Assembly: GCA_009837725.1 (NCBI GenBank)
Contig: VXSY01000127.1
Span: 7,879-43,064 of the forward strand
Direction of reading: 5' to 3'
DNA: 35,186 bases
Source: Gammaproteobacteria bacterium
GTDB taxonomy: Bacteria; Pseudomonadota; Gammaproteobacteria; Pseudomonadales; Azotimanducaceae
Positions 15,294 to 22,841 of the stretch are shown here, piece after piece. The notes beneath the pieces are model-generated. The model ran no database searches, had not been told where the DNA came from, and saw only the letters and a list, made by a program, of their open reading frames with translations. Made by a program: the position numbers and the translations under genes. Position 1 is the first letter of the stretch; each line of letters opens with the position of its first letter.

Positions 15294-16630
15294 GCGCGGC
15301 AAACCCGTCCGCAGCCCGTAACGCCGACCTCGTGGTCTCGGCAGAGCACGTGCTGCCTATCGCTCCGGACAATATCGTCCTCCACGATGCCGCAATCGCT
15401 GTCGCAAGCGATACGATCATCGATGTCGGCGACCGCAATGGCGTCCTAGCCCGACACCCGGGCGCAACCCACCGGAACCTGCCCCACCATGTGCTCCTGC
15501 CGGGCCTCGTCAACGCCCACGGCCACCTCGCCATGACCCTGCTGCGCGGCCTGGGCGAAGGCCAATCCCTGGAGGCGTGGCTTCAGGAAACGATCTGGCC
15601 CTTGGAGGGCCGCTGGGTGGACGAGGACTTCGTTGCCGACGGCACCCTCTTGGCGATGGTGGAGATGCTGGCAAGCGGCACCACCACCGGCAGCGACATG
15701 TACTTCTTCCCGGAAACGGTGGTGGAACTCGCACGGGTCGGCTGCCGGATGCAGGTCAGTTTCCCCATCATCAACCACGCCAGCGCCTGGTCGCACGACG
15801 TGGACGAATGCTTCGAGAAGGGGCTGAGGCTGCGCGACGAGTGCCGTACCAATCCGTTGGTGGAGGTGTGCTTCGGTCCCCATGCAACAAGCTCAGCGGG
15901 TGAAGCGGCGCTCAGAAGAGTGGCCATGTATGCCGACGAACTCGACGCCAAGGTGCAGATTCACCTGCACGAAACCAGGGCGGAGGTGGCGGAAGCTCGC
16001 CGCAACCTCGGCCAGCACCCCATCCGCGTGCTCGAAGACGTGGGACTCTTGACGGAGAACCTGCAAGCGGTGCACATGACCGCGGTATCCGAGGTCGAGG
16101 TCGCCATGATCGCCGAGTGCGGCGCCAGCGTGGTTCACTGCCCCATGTCCAACACCAAGCTCGCGAGCGGCATCTGCCCAGTGACAGGGTTCCGGGAAGC
16201 AGGGGTCACGGTTGCGCTCGGCACCGATGGGGCAGCCTCCAACAACGGGCTGGACCTGTTCCAGGAAGCGCGCATGGCGACATTGCTGGCCAAACTCGGC
16301 ACCGGTGACCCGGCGGCGCTGCCGGCCGCCGAAGCGCTGGAAATGGCAACCTTGGGCGGCGCCCGCGCTCTCGGCGTGGCCGATCGCATCGGCTCGCTGG
16401 AAGTCGGCAAGCAGGCGGATTTCATCGCCGTGGACGTGGACCACGCTGCCATGCAGCCGCTGCACGACGTGCCCGCGCAGCTCGTCCACACCGCAGCCGG
16501 CAGCCGCGTGAGCCACGCGTATGTCGCAGGGGAATGCCGCTACGAGAACGGCAGCTTTCCAACCATCGACGTCGATAGCCTGCGACACCGCACCGCCCTT
16601 TGGCAGAGCCGGATGGCCGGCGATGCCTAG
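15290..16630 (+). CDS. mtaD: TRZ/ATZ family amidohydrolase, probable 5-methylthioadenosine/S-adenosylhomocysteine deaminase
   Basis: 446 residues from ATG 15290, which overlaps the VOC stop (ATGA). The track start at 15185 is inside the upstream repeat. The metal site of the amidohydrolase superfamily is complete: NAHGHLAM (H77, H79), QIHLHET, the next His in VHMT, and GTDGAAS. The segment SGTTTGSDMYFFPE and the C-terminal LGVADRIGSLEVGKQADFIAVD are typical of the MtaD/SAH deaminase group that removes the 6-amino group of adenine nucleosides. Position directly upstream of ubiG and yciK is the arrangement known in Pseudomonas and supports the assignment. Confidence 0.8.
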   Translation: MSAANPSAARNADLVVSAEHVLPIAPDNIVLHDAAIAVASDTIIDVGDRNGVLARHPGATHRNLPHHVLLPGLVNAHGHLAMTLLRGLGEGQSLEAWLQETIWPLEGRWVDEDFVADGTLLAMVEMLASGTTTGSDMYFFPETVVELARVGCRMQVSFPIINHASAWSHDVDECFEKGLRLRDECRTNPLVEVCFGPHATSSAGEAALRRVAMYADELDAKVQIHLHETRAEVAEARRNLGQHPIRVLEDVGLLTENLQAVHMTAVSEVEVAMIAECGASVVHCPMSNTKLASGICPVTGFREAGVTVALGTDGAASNNGLDLFQEARMATLLAKLGTGDPAALPAAEALEMATLGGARALGVADRIGSLEVGKQADFIAVDVDHAAMQPLHDVPAQLVHTAAGSRVSHAYVAGECRYENGSFPTIDVDSLRHRTALWQSRMAGDA

Positions 16631-16696
16631 GGGGTCCGCGACGTGGGAGCCCAGCCCGAGGGAGAGCGGCCCGCCCTCCACTTGGAGAGACTACGC

Positions 16697-17416
16697 GTGA
16701 TCAACGCCGACGAGGAGGAAATCGCCCGCTTCGAGGCCCTCGCCCACCGCTGGTGGGACACCGACGGCGAGTTCCGCGCCCTGCACGACATCCAGGGCCC
16801 GCGCGTCGACTACCTCAAGTCGCGCTGCCAAGTCGCTGGCCGGAAGGTGCTGGACGTGGGCTGCGGCGGTGGCCTCGTCACCGAGGCCTTGCATGATCTG
16901 GGTGCCTCCGTCACGGGCATCGACGCCGGCGAAAAGCCGCTCGCGGTGGCGCGCCTGCATGCCCTGGAACGGGGCATCGACGACGCGATCACCTACACGG
17001 CCAGCACTCCGGAGTCCTTCCTCGCCGAGGCGCCTGGGCAGTTCGGCGTCGTCACCTGCCTCGAAATGCTGGAGCACGTGCCGGACCCGCCCTCCACCGT
17101 GCAGGCGCTGGCGGAGCTCGCCGAACCCGGCGGCGATGTGGTGCTCTCCACCATCAACCGCACACCCAAGGCATGGGCGCTGGCCATCGTCGGCGCCGAG
17201 TACGTGCTGAACGTGCTGCCCAAGGGCACGCATTCCTACGAAAAGCTCATCCGCCCATCCGAACTCGCCCGCGCCTGCCGGGACGCCGGACTCGTCGTGG
17301 CCGACGTCTGCGGCTTGGAATACAACCCTTTCACTCGCCGCTGCCGGATCACCCGCAACGTGGATGTGAACTACATCCTGCACGCCAAGAAGCCGCGCGC
17401 AGAAGCACCGCAATGA
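16697..17416 (+). CDS. ubiG: Ubiquinone biosynthesis O-methyltransferase UbiG
   Basis: Performs both O-methylations of ubiquinone synthesis using S-adenosylmethionine. The start is GTG 16697 (INADEEEIARFEALAHRWWD) with GGAGAG about 9 bp upstream. The track GTG at 16643 adds 18 residues without family similarity. The UbiG signature FxxLAxxWWDxxGEFxxLHxIxxxR is intact, followed by SAM motif I VLDVGCGGG (residues 51-59), LEMLEHVPDP, and the family's NRTPKAWALAIVGAEYVL and GTHSYEKLIRP. The 239 residues fit the family. The stop overlaps the start of yciK in ATGA, so the two are coupled. Confidence 0.95.
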   Translation: MINADEEEIARFEALAHRWWDTDGEFRALHDIQGPRVDYLKSRCQVAGRKVLDVGCGGGLVTEALHDLGASVTGIDAGEKPLAVARLHALERGIDDAITYTASTPESFLAEAPGQFGVVTCLEMLEHVPDPPSTVQALAELAEPGGDVVLSTINRTPKAWALAIVGAEYVLNVLPKGTHSYEKLIRPSELARACRDAGLVVADVCGLEYNPFTRRCRITRNVDVNYILHAKKPRAEAPQ

Positions 17417-18189
17417 CGGTCTATTCGCCCCCGAGCGACCTCTTGGCCGAGCGTTGCGTGTTGGTCACAGGTGCTGGCGATGGCATCGGCCGGGCAGCGG
17501 CGCTGGCCTACGCTCGTCACGGCGCCAACGTGGTGCTGCTGGGTCGCACCCGCGCGAAGCTCGAGGCCGTGTTCGACCACATCGCGAAGGAAACCAAAAC
17601 CCGCCCCACCATCGTCCCGGCAGATTTGCAGCACTTGGGCGAGGACTCGGCAAGCGCCCTCCGGGAAGGCATCGAGCGCGACTACGGACGCCTCGACGGC
17701 ATCCTCCACAACGCTTCCCTGCTGGGCCCACGCAACCCCGTCGAGCACTATCCCGCAACCGACTGGCACGCCGTGATGCAGGTGAACGTCAACGCGGCGT
17801 TCCTCCTCACCCGCGCCCTGCTGCCGCTGCTGAACCAATCCCAGGACGCCTCCGTCATCCTCACCTCGTCAGGCGTAGGCCGTCGCGGTCGCGCCTACTG
17901 GGGCGCCTATGCCGTAGCCAAGTTCGCCACCGAAGGTCTGATGGAAGTGCTGGCCGACGAATGCGCCCACGCCGGCCGCGTCCGCGTCAACTCCTTGAAC
18001 CCCGGCGGCACCCGCACCGCCATGCGCGCAGCGGCCTATCCGACCGAAGACCCGGCGACTCTGCCAATCGCGGAGTCCCACATGCCGTTGTACCTGTATC
18101 TGATGGGCCCAGACTCCAAGGGAGTCACGGGCCAGCGCTTCGACGCTAAGGCATGGCAAGTCGTTACGCGCGCATGCCCATCAGCGTGA
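17413..18189 (+). CDS. yciK: YciK-like short-chain dehydrogenase/reductase
   Basis: 258 residues from ATG 17413, overlapping the ubiG stop. The cofactor motif TGAGDGIGRAAA lies at residues 19-30, followed by LLGRTRAKLEAV. A catalytic Ser lies in ILTSSGVGRRGR and the active pair is YAVAK. The sequence start (DLLAERCVLVTGAGDGIG) is the YciK pattern. The usual order in Pseudomonas is mtaD-ubiG-mupP-yciK, and here mupP is missing between ubiG and yciK. The physiological substrate of YciK is not established. The 3' side has a weak stem (CCTGTAGG/CCTAC) without a T-run. Confidence 0.87.
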   Translation: MTVYSPPSDLLAERCVLVTGAGDGIGRAAALAYARHGANVVLLGRTRAKLEAVFDHIAKETKTRPTIVPADLQHLGEDSASALREGIERDYGRLDGILHNASLLGPRNPVEHYPATDWHAVMQVNVNAAFLLTRALLPLLNQSQDASVILTSSGVGRRGRAYWGAYAVAKFATEGLMEVLADECAHAGRVRVNSLNPGGTRTAMRAAAYPTEDPATLPIAESHMPLYLYLMGPDSKGVTGQRFDAKAWQVVTRACPSA

Positions 18190-18268
18190 CCGCACGGCAC
18201 AGACCTGTAGGGGTTTTCCTACGCTGTGTAGGACGGAATGTTTGTGTGTCGGGAGCCGTTGGAAGTCG

Positions 18269-18312
18269 TTGACGGCACTTCCTGAATGCATAGACTTCAC
18301 TGGATGCATTCA
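18269..18312 (+). promoter_or_regulatory. Promoter and operator of the VapBC-type module
   Basis: A perfect 9-bp inverted repeat, TGAATGCAT (18283-18291) and ATGCATTCA (18304-18312), with a 12-bp spacer lies 17 bp before the antitoxin start. A sigma-70-like promoter, TTGACG (18269-18274) with a 16-bp spacer to TAGACT (18291-18296), overlaps it. Binding of the ribbon-helix-helix antitoxin would cover the -10 box, as expected for autorepression. The sequence elements are seen; the binding is inferred. Confidence 0.6.
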
Positions 18313-18328
18313 AGTCGGAGTCGGTCGC

Positions 18329-18580
18329 ATGAAAGCCATCACGGTCCGCAACGTTCCTGCGGAGCTCGCCGAGTCCTTGGAGCGCGAAAAGCGGCGTCGC
18401 GGGGTGTCGCTCAATCACACGGTCCTTGCACTGCTTGCGGAAGCGCTGGGCATTTCCAAGCACGCGACGCGTAGCAATGGGCTGCGACGCATGGCTGGCA
18501 CTTGGACTGAGACCGAATACCGGGAGTTCGAGCGAGCCGTGGCCCCTTTCGACGAAATCGACGACGCGATCTGGCGATGA
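18329..18580 (+). CDS. Ribbon-helix-helix antitoxin (FitA/VapB-like)
   Basis: 83 residues from ATG 18329; the upstream part of the track ORF covers the promoter. The N-terminus MKAITVRNVPAELAESLEREKRRRGVSLN is a typical ribbon-helix-helix: the beta strand KAITVRNVP, then two helices. The C-terminal half (GTWTETEYREFERAVAPFDEIDDAIW) is acidic and aromatic, as in the toxin-binding tails of FitA/VapB antitoxins. The stop overlaps the toxin start (ATGA). Confidence 0.82.
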   Translation: MKAITVRNVPAELAESLEREKRRRGVSLNHTVLALLAEALGISKHATRSNGLRRMAGTWTETEYREFERAVAPFDEIDDAIWR

Positions 18581-18975
18581 CTCGGGTCTGCCTCGACACA
18601 TCGGCGTACAGCAACTTTCGGCGCGGCAAGCCGGCGGTTGTCAATGCGATTGACCGCGCCGACTGGATCGGCGTTCCGTGCGTTGCGCTGGGAGAGATCT
18701 GGGCGGGGTTCATCGCCGGAAGCCGGGCCGAGCGCAACATCGCCGAGCTCGAGGACTTCCTCGCGGAACCCCTCGTCGAGGTGCTTGCGATCGATAGAGA
18801 CGTCGCGCGCATCTATGGCGAAATCGTCGTCGACCTGCGGCGCAAGGGAAGACCGCTGCCGACCAACGACATCTGGATCGCCGCAACTGCCGCCCGGTTC
18901 GGCGCGTCCGTGCTTACGTTTGACGCTCACTTTCTTGAGGTCGATCGGGTTGGTGCCCAAGTACTCGTGCCGTAG
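18577..18975 (+). CDS. vapC: PIN-domain ribonuclease toxin (VapC family)
   Basis: 132 residues. The four acidic active-site residues of PIN nucleases are in place: D7 (VCLDTSAYSNF), E40 (ALGEIWAGF), D98 (LPTNDIWIAA) and D116 (LTFDAHF). The overall layout matches VapC/FitB toxins, which cleave tRNA or other RNA with Mg2+. It is coupled by a 4-bp overlap to its antitoxin. Both genes look intact, so the module could be functional. Confidence 0.87.
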   Translation: MTRVCLDTSAYSNFRRGKPAVVNAIDRADWIGVPCVALGEIWAGFIAGSRAERNIAELEDFLAEPLVEVLAIDRDVARIYGEIVVDLRRKGRPLPTNDIWIAATAARFGASVLTFDAHFLEVDRVGAQVLVP

Positions 18976-19026
18976 TGACCTACACGTCGCGGACCCATGC
19001 ACCGATCAGTGCTTGCGTGGGGAGCC

Positions 19027-19830
19027 TCAGGCGGAGGTTCCCTCGGGGTTTGCCGGCTCGCCTTCCCCGCCGGCATCTTCTACTGGACCTGCAAGGCTCG
19101 ACAGCGCGTTCATCACGTTCACCGGCAGGGGGAAGACGATGGTGGAAGACTTCTCGCCGGCGATCTCGGTGAGGGTTTGCAAGTAGCGCAGTTGCATGGA
19201 GGCGGGTTGGTTGGCCAGGCGCTGGGCGGCCTCGACCAGCCTCTGGGCGGCTTCGTATTCGCCGTCTGCGTGGATGATCTTGGCGCGTCGTTCCCGTTCG
19301 GCTTCGGCTTGGCGGGCGATGGCGCGGATCATGCTCTCGTCGATGTCCACGTGCTTGATCTCGACGTTGGCGACCTTGATGCCCCATTGATCCGTTTGCT
19401 GGTCGAGGATGCTCTGAATGTCCTCGTTCAGCTTCTCGCGTTCGGAGAGAAGCTGGTCAAGTTCGTGCTGGCCGAGCACGGAGCGCAACGTGGTTTGCGC
19501 GAGTTGCCCCGTGGCTTCCATGTAGTCCTCGACGTTGAGAATGGCTCGCTCCGGCTCGAGCACGCGGAAGTAGAGCACGGCGTTCACCTTCACCGACACG
19601 TTGTCGCGGGAGATGAGGTCTTGCGAGGGCACGTCCATGACGATGGTGCGCAAGTCCACCCGGATCATCTGCTGCAGGATGGGAATGATGATGATCAGCC
19701 CCGGCCCCTTCACGCGCTGGAAGCGGCCGAGCATGAACACCACGCCGCGCTCGTACTCGCGCAGAACCCGGAAGGCGCTGGCGAGCACGATGGCGAGAAG
19801 GACGACGACGACGATCACGAAGATTTCCAT
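19027..19830 (-). CDS. SPFH/Band 7 stomatin-like protein
   Basis: The start is set at ATG 19830 because AGGAG lies 6-7 bp upstream and the product (267 residues) begins with the usual single membrane helix ([20 protein letters not shown]). The alternative GTG 19986 adds 52 residues with a further hydrophobic stretch and has a weak ribosome-binding site. It would lie only 9 bp after the nfeD stop, so it cannot be excluded. The SPFH core is clear: [55 protein letters not shown], and the coiled-coil [17 protein letters not shown]. Stomatins pair with NfeD proteases in membrane microdomains, and the gene lies directly after nfeD. Confidence 0.88.
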   Translation of the reverse strand: MEIFVIVVVVLLAIVLASAFRVLREYERGVVFMLGRFQRVKGPGLIIIIPILQQMIRVDLRTIVMDVPSQDLISRDNVSVKVNAVLYFRVLEPERAILNVEDYMEATGQLAQTTLRSVLGQHELDQLLSEREKLNEDIQSILDQQTDQWGIKVANVEIKHVDIDESMIRAIARQAEAERERRAKIIHADGEYEAAQRLVEAAQRLANQPASMQLRYLQTLTEIAGEKSSTIVFPLPVNVMNALSSLAGPVEDAGGEGEPANPEGTSA

Positions 19831-19995
19831 GCTGAACTCCTTCAACCAATCCAGGCCCCCGAACCACGGCAGCGCCACGCTGATGCCAGCGCCCGCGGCG
19901 GCGGCAAGGCCACCCAAGATGCCGGCCCACCTCGACTTTCCTTCGCGCCCTTGGCGCTCTGCCTCGGCATCGTCGTGCTCCGCCACAGCCCCGAC

Positions 19996-21423
19996 CTAAC
20001 GCGCCCGGGTTGCCGGCCCGGTGCGTTTCACCTGCACAATGACGCCGTCCACCGCGGCTATCTCCACATCTTCCCCTTCGTGGAACTCGCCTTCGCCCCG
20101 CGCATTCCAAACCTCGCCGAAGGCACGCACCCGGCCGCTGGCGGTGAAGTCCTCCATCACCTGGGCCGTGGCCCCCACCATGCTCTCGACTCCGGTGGCG
20201 ACCCGCGCCCTCCGCATGCGCAGGGCAGCTCCGAGCCCGAATGCCACAACGCCCACCGACACGGCGGTGAAGGCCGCGATGATGGGGTAGGACACCTTGT
20301 AGCCCGGGAGGTCCGTGTCCATGAGGATGATCGAGCCGATGACGAAGGCGATCACGCCGCCGGTGCCGACGATGCCGAAGCTCGGCGTAAACGCTTCCAC
20401 GGCCAGCATGGCGACGCCCACGGCGATCAGGGCGAGTCCGGCGTAGTTGATGGGCAGCATCTGCAAGGCAAAGGCGCCGAGCAGCAGGCAGATGACGCCG
20501 GTGACCGCACCTACGCCGATGCCGGGGTTGTAGAACTCCAGGATCAAGGCGTAGATGCCGATCATGAGAAGGATGTAGGCGACGTTGGGGTCGGTGATGA
20601 TGCCGAGTAGTTCGTAGCGCCAGTCGGGCTCGATGGTCTGGACTTCGGCGCCGGCGGTGTCGAGGGTTCGCTCGACACCAGCGATGGTGACGGTGCGACC
20701 ATGGATGGTGTCGAGCAGTTCGGTGAGGTCTGCGGCCACGAGATCAATGACGCCCCGCTCAAGCGCTTCATTGGCGGCTAGATTGGCTCCGGAACGCACG
20801 GTTTCCTCGGCCCATTCGACGTTGCGGCCACGCAACTCGGCGAGGCTTCTGAGGTATGCCGCGGCATCGTTCACCACCTTGCGCCCCATGGCATCGGCGG
20901 GTTCGTGCGCGGGCCTATCATCCGCGCTGCCTCCACTGCCCTCATCACCTTCACTGGACGGCTCCGACTCGGGCGCCGAACCTGGCGTCGGCATGGGCGA
21001 CGGCGTGGGCGTAGGCGAAGGGAACGGCGAACCGCCCCCGCCGCCGATGCTCACCGGTGTCGAGGAACCGATGTTGGTGGCTGGCGCCATGGCCGCGATG
21101 TGGCTGGCATACATGAGATAGGTGCCGGCGCTGGCTGCCCGTGATCCGTTCGGCGCAACGTAGGTGGCAACCGGCACCGTCGAGGCGAGGATGGCCTTCA
21201 CCATGTCCCGCATGGACTTGTCGAGGCCGCCGGGCGTGTCGAGGCGCATCACCACAAGCTCTACGCCTTCGTCACTGGCGCGTTCGAGCGTGCGGATGAA
21301 GTAATCAGAGGACGCCGGCGAGATGGCGCCCTCAAGCTCCACCACCCAAACCGAAGCCGCCTGGGCCGCGGGGGCGCCGCACACCGCCAAGGCCGCAACA
21401 AGCCGAATCAAACGCCGCCACAT
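19996..21423 (-). CDS. NfeD-family membrane serine protease (ClpP-class, full-length NfeD1b type)
   Basis: 475 residues with a signal peptide (MWRRLIRLVAALAVCGAPAAQA). The ClpP-like domain has the Ser/Lys dyad S98 (RAASAGTYL) and K182 (GRKVVNDAAAYL). A Gly/Pro/Ser/Glu-rich stretch (about residues 127-176) separates them. Then come transmembrane helices between about 280 and 400 and a C-terminal OB-fold NfeD domain (ATGVESMVGATAQV to VKRTG). The archaeal homologue cleaves the C-terminus of its stomatin partner, and the next gene here encodes a stomatin, so a working pair is likely. GGAGG lies 7 bp before ATG 21423. Confidence 0.88.
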   Translation of the reverse strand: MWRRLIRLVAALAVCGAPAAQAASVWVVELEGAISPASSDYFIRTLERASDEGVELVVMRLDTPGGLDKSMRDMVKAILASTVPVATYVAPNGSRAASAGTYLMYASHIAAMAPATNIGSSTPVSIGGGGGSPFPSPTPTPSPMPTPGSAPESEPSSEGDEGSGGSADDRPAHEPADAMGRKVVNDAAAYLRSLAELRGRNVEWAEETVRSGANLAANEALERGVIDLVAADLTELLDTIHGRTVTIAGVERTLDTAGAEVQTIEPDWRYELLGIITDPNVAYILLMIGIYALILEFYNPGIGVGAVTGVICLLLGAFALQMLPINYAGLALIAVGVAMLAVEAFTPSFGIVGTGGVIAFVIGSIILMDTDLPGYKVSYPIIAAFTAVSVGVVAFGLGAALRMRRARVATGVESMVGATAQVMEDFTASGRVRAFGEVWNARGEGEFHEGEDVEIAAVDGVIVQVKRTGPATRAR

Positions 21424-21519
21424 CGCGCATCCTCCTGCGCGAACACCGACCCACTAACCATACAACCGAACGAGGGCGGATGCAGGCGCCGTGCGGCCCC
21501 GTCGAAGAGGTCCGCGTCA

Positions 21520-21588
21520 GCGCCACAAGAACCGCTGCCTACGGCAACGCTTCTTGCCCCAGCCCAAGCCGTACCATCACCCTGTCGG
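21520..21588. repeat. Dispersed 70-bp repeat, copy 1
   Basis: The sequence beginning GCGCCACAAGAACCG and including GCTTCTTGCCCCAGCCCAAG recurs in inverted orientation at 29035-29104, with a few differences. Both copies lie in intergenic DNA. No coding function is seen. Confidence 0.75.
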
Positions 21589-21623
21589 ACTTCTGCCAGC
21601 TTTCGCCGCCTGAAGTCCGACAG
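21582..21623. terminator. 12-bp inverted repeat downstream of the cysteine synthase gene
   Basis: CTGTCGGACTTC (21582-21593) and GAAGTCCGACAG (21612-21623) form a perfect stem around an 18-base loop, starting 5 bp beyond the cysteine synthase stop. The loop is long and there is no clear T-run, so termination is uncertain. It adjoins the 70-bp repeat and may be part of it. Confidence 0.4.
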
Positions 21624-21627
21624 GCTC

Positions 21628-22605
21628 TCAGTCTGGCGAAAGCCCCCGCTCTGCCAAAAACTCCGCGTTGAACAGCCGCGAGCGGTATTTGCTGCCGTCG
21701 TCGCAGAGCATGGTGACGACGGTGTGACCGGGGCCCATCTCCCGCGCAACCATCGCGGCGGCGCAGAGGTTAATGCCGGTGCTGGAGCCGAAGAACCAGC
21801 CCTCATCACGCAACAGGCGATACACAAGCTGCACCATGTCCCGGTCCGTCACCTGCACCGCATCGTCCACCGGGGCACCCTTGAGATTGTCCGTGACGCG
21901 GCTGTTGCCGATGCCTTCGGTGATGGAAGGCCCTTGGCTCATGGTCGCCTCGCCGGTCTTGACGTAGCTGTAGAGCGCGCTGCCCATGCAATCCGCGAGC
22001 ACCGTGCGGACGGCGGCGTTCTTCTCCTTCAGGAACTCGCTGACGCCGGCGAGCGTGCCGCCGGTGCCCACCGACGAAACGAAAGCGTCCACGCCGCCAT
22101 CGGTTTGCTGCCAGATCTCTGGGCCTGTGGATTCGTAATGGGCGAGGCGGTTGGCGACGTTGTCAAACTGGTTGGCCCACACGCCGTTGTCGAGGCTCGC
22201 GGCGTAGCGTCCGGCCTTCTTCTGATAGTTGTTGTCGTCGCGATAGGGCACCATGGGGCGCACCCGCACTTCGGCGCCCAGGGTCTTGAGGATCTCGACC
22301 TTCTCTGGCGATTGGTTGTCCGGCATGTAGATGACGCAAGGGTAGCCGCGGGCGTTGCAGATGTGGGCGAGGCCGATGCCGGTATTGCCGGCGGTTCCCT
22401 CCACCACCACGCCGCCTGGTCGCAGTGCGCCGCTGCGTTCGTGTTCGCGAATGATCCAGAGTGCCGCGCGATCCTTCACCGAGCCGCCGGGATTCATGAA
22501 CTCCGCCTTGCCGAGAATCTCGCAGCCGGTTTCGTCGGACAGGGTGTTGATGCGGATCAGGGGGGTGTTGCCAACCGCGTCGGCAAAGCTGCGCGTGATG
22601 TCCAT
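21628..22605 (-). CDS. Cysteine synthase family PLP-dependent enzyme
   Basis: 325 residues. The PLP lysine is K44 in NPGGSVKDRAA, the substrate/phosphate loop is EGTAGNTGIGLA (71-76 region) and the PLP phosphate-binding loop is VGTGGTLAG. These are the marks of O-acetylserine sulfhydrylase (CysK/CysM) and cystathionine beta-synthase-type enzymes. It has no C-terminal CBS domains. The DCMGSALYSYVKTGE stretch and the long loop NYQKKAGRYA are like the group often annotated as cysteine synthase A in metagenomic genomes. The gene stands alone, divergent from the M20 gene. Confidence 0.85.
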   Translation of the reverse strand: MDITRSFADAVGNTPLIRINTLSDETGCEILGKAEFMNPGGSVKDRAALWIIREHERSGALRPGGVVVEGTAGNTGIGLAHICNARGYPCVIYMPDNQSPEKVEILKTLGAEVRVRPMVPYRDDNNYQKKAGRYAASLDNGVWANQFDNVANRLAHYESTGPEIWQQTDGGVDAFVSSVGTGGTLAGVSEFLKEKNAAVRTVLADCMGSALYSYVKTGEATMSQGPSITEGIGNSRVTDNLKGAPVDDAVQVTDRDMVQLVYRLLRDEGWFFGSSTGINLCAAAMVAREMGPGHTVVTMLCDDGSKYRSRLFNAEFLAERGLSPD

Positions 22606-22767
22606 GAGGTTCCAGCCCGGGCGTCGGCGGCGATTCTACCGAACGCGCCGAAGCGGAGGTCCTTGGGACATGCCGACGGACCATGGCAGCCGTTCATCGG
22701 TGTGCGGCCAGGAGGCTGCGCCGTGGTAAGCGGCCCAATCCTCACCCACCTATGACCTTGCACCGAA

Positions 22768-22802
22768 GCATGACGCTGTCGCGCCATTGCTACGGCGCAA
22801 GC
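22768..22802. repeat. Short dispersed hairpin sequence upstream of the M20 gene
   Basis: The sequence ATGACGCTGTCGCGCCATT followed by CGGCGCAAGC recurs upstream of the acyl-CoA dehydrogenase (29734-29765). It contains a GCGCC/GGCGC stem. In both places it sits a few tens of bases before a plus-strand start codon. It could be a shared leader element or a repeat. Confidence 0.5.
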
Positions 22803-22841
22803 TCCTAGGGCAAAGTGCGCGCGTCGGAACACGCCGGAGCC

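Noticed and set aside
18997-20610. 537-residue plus-strand ORF
   Set aside because: Antisense to the stomatin and nfeD genes; His/Asp/Glu-rich shadow.
21332-21827. Minus-strand ORFs between nfeD and the cysteine synthase gene
   Set aside because: They overlap the 70-bp repeat and the ends of neighbouring genes; no motif or start signal.
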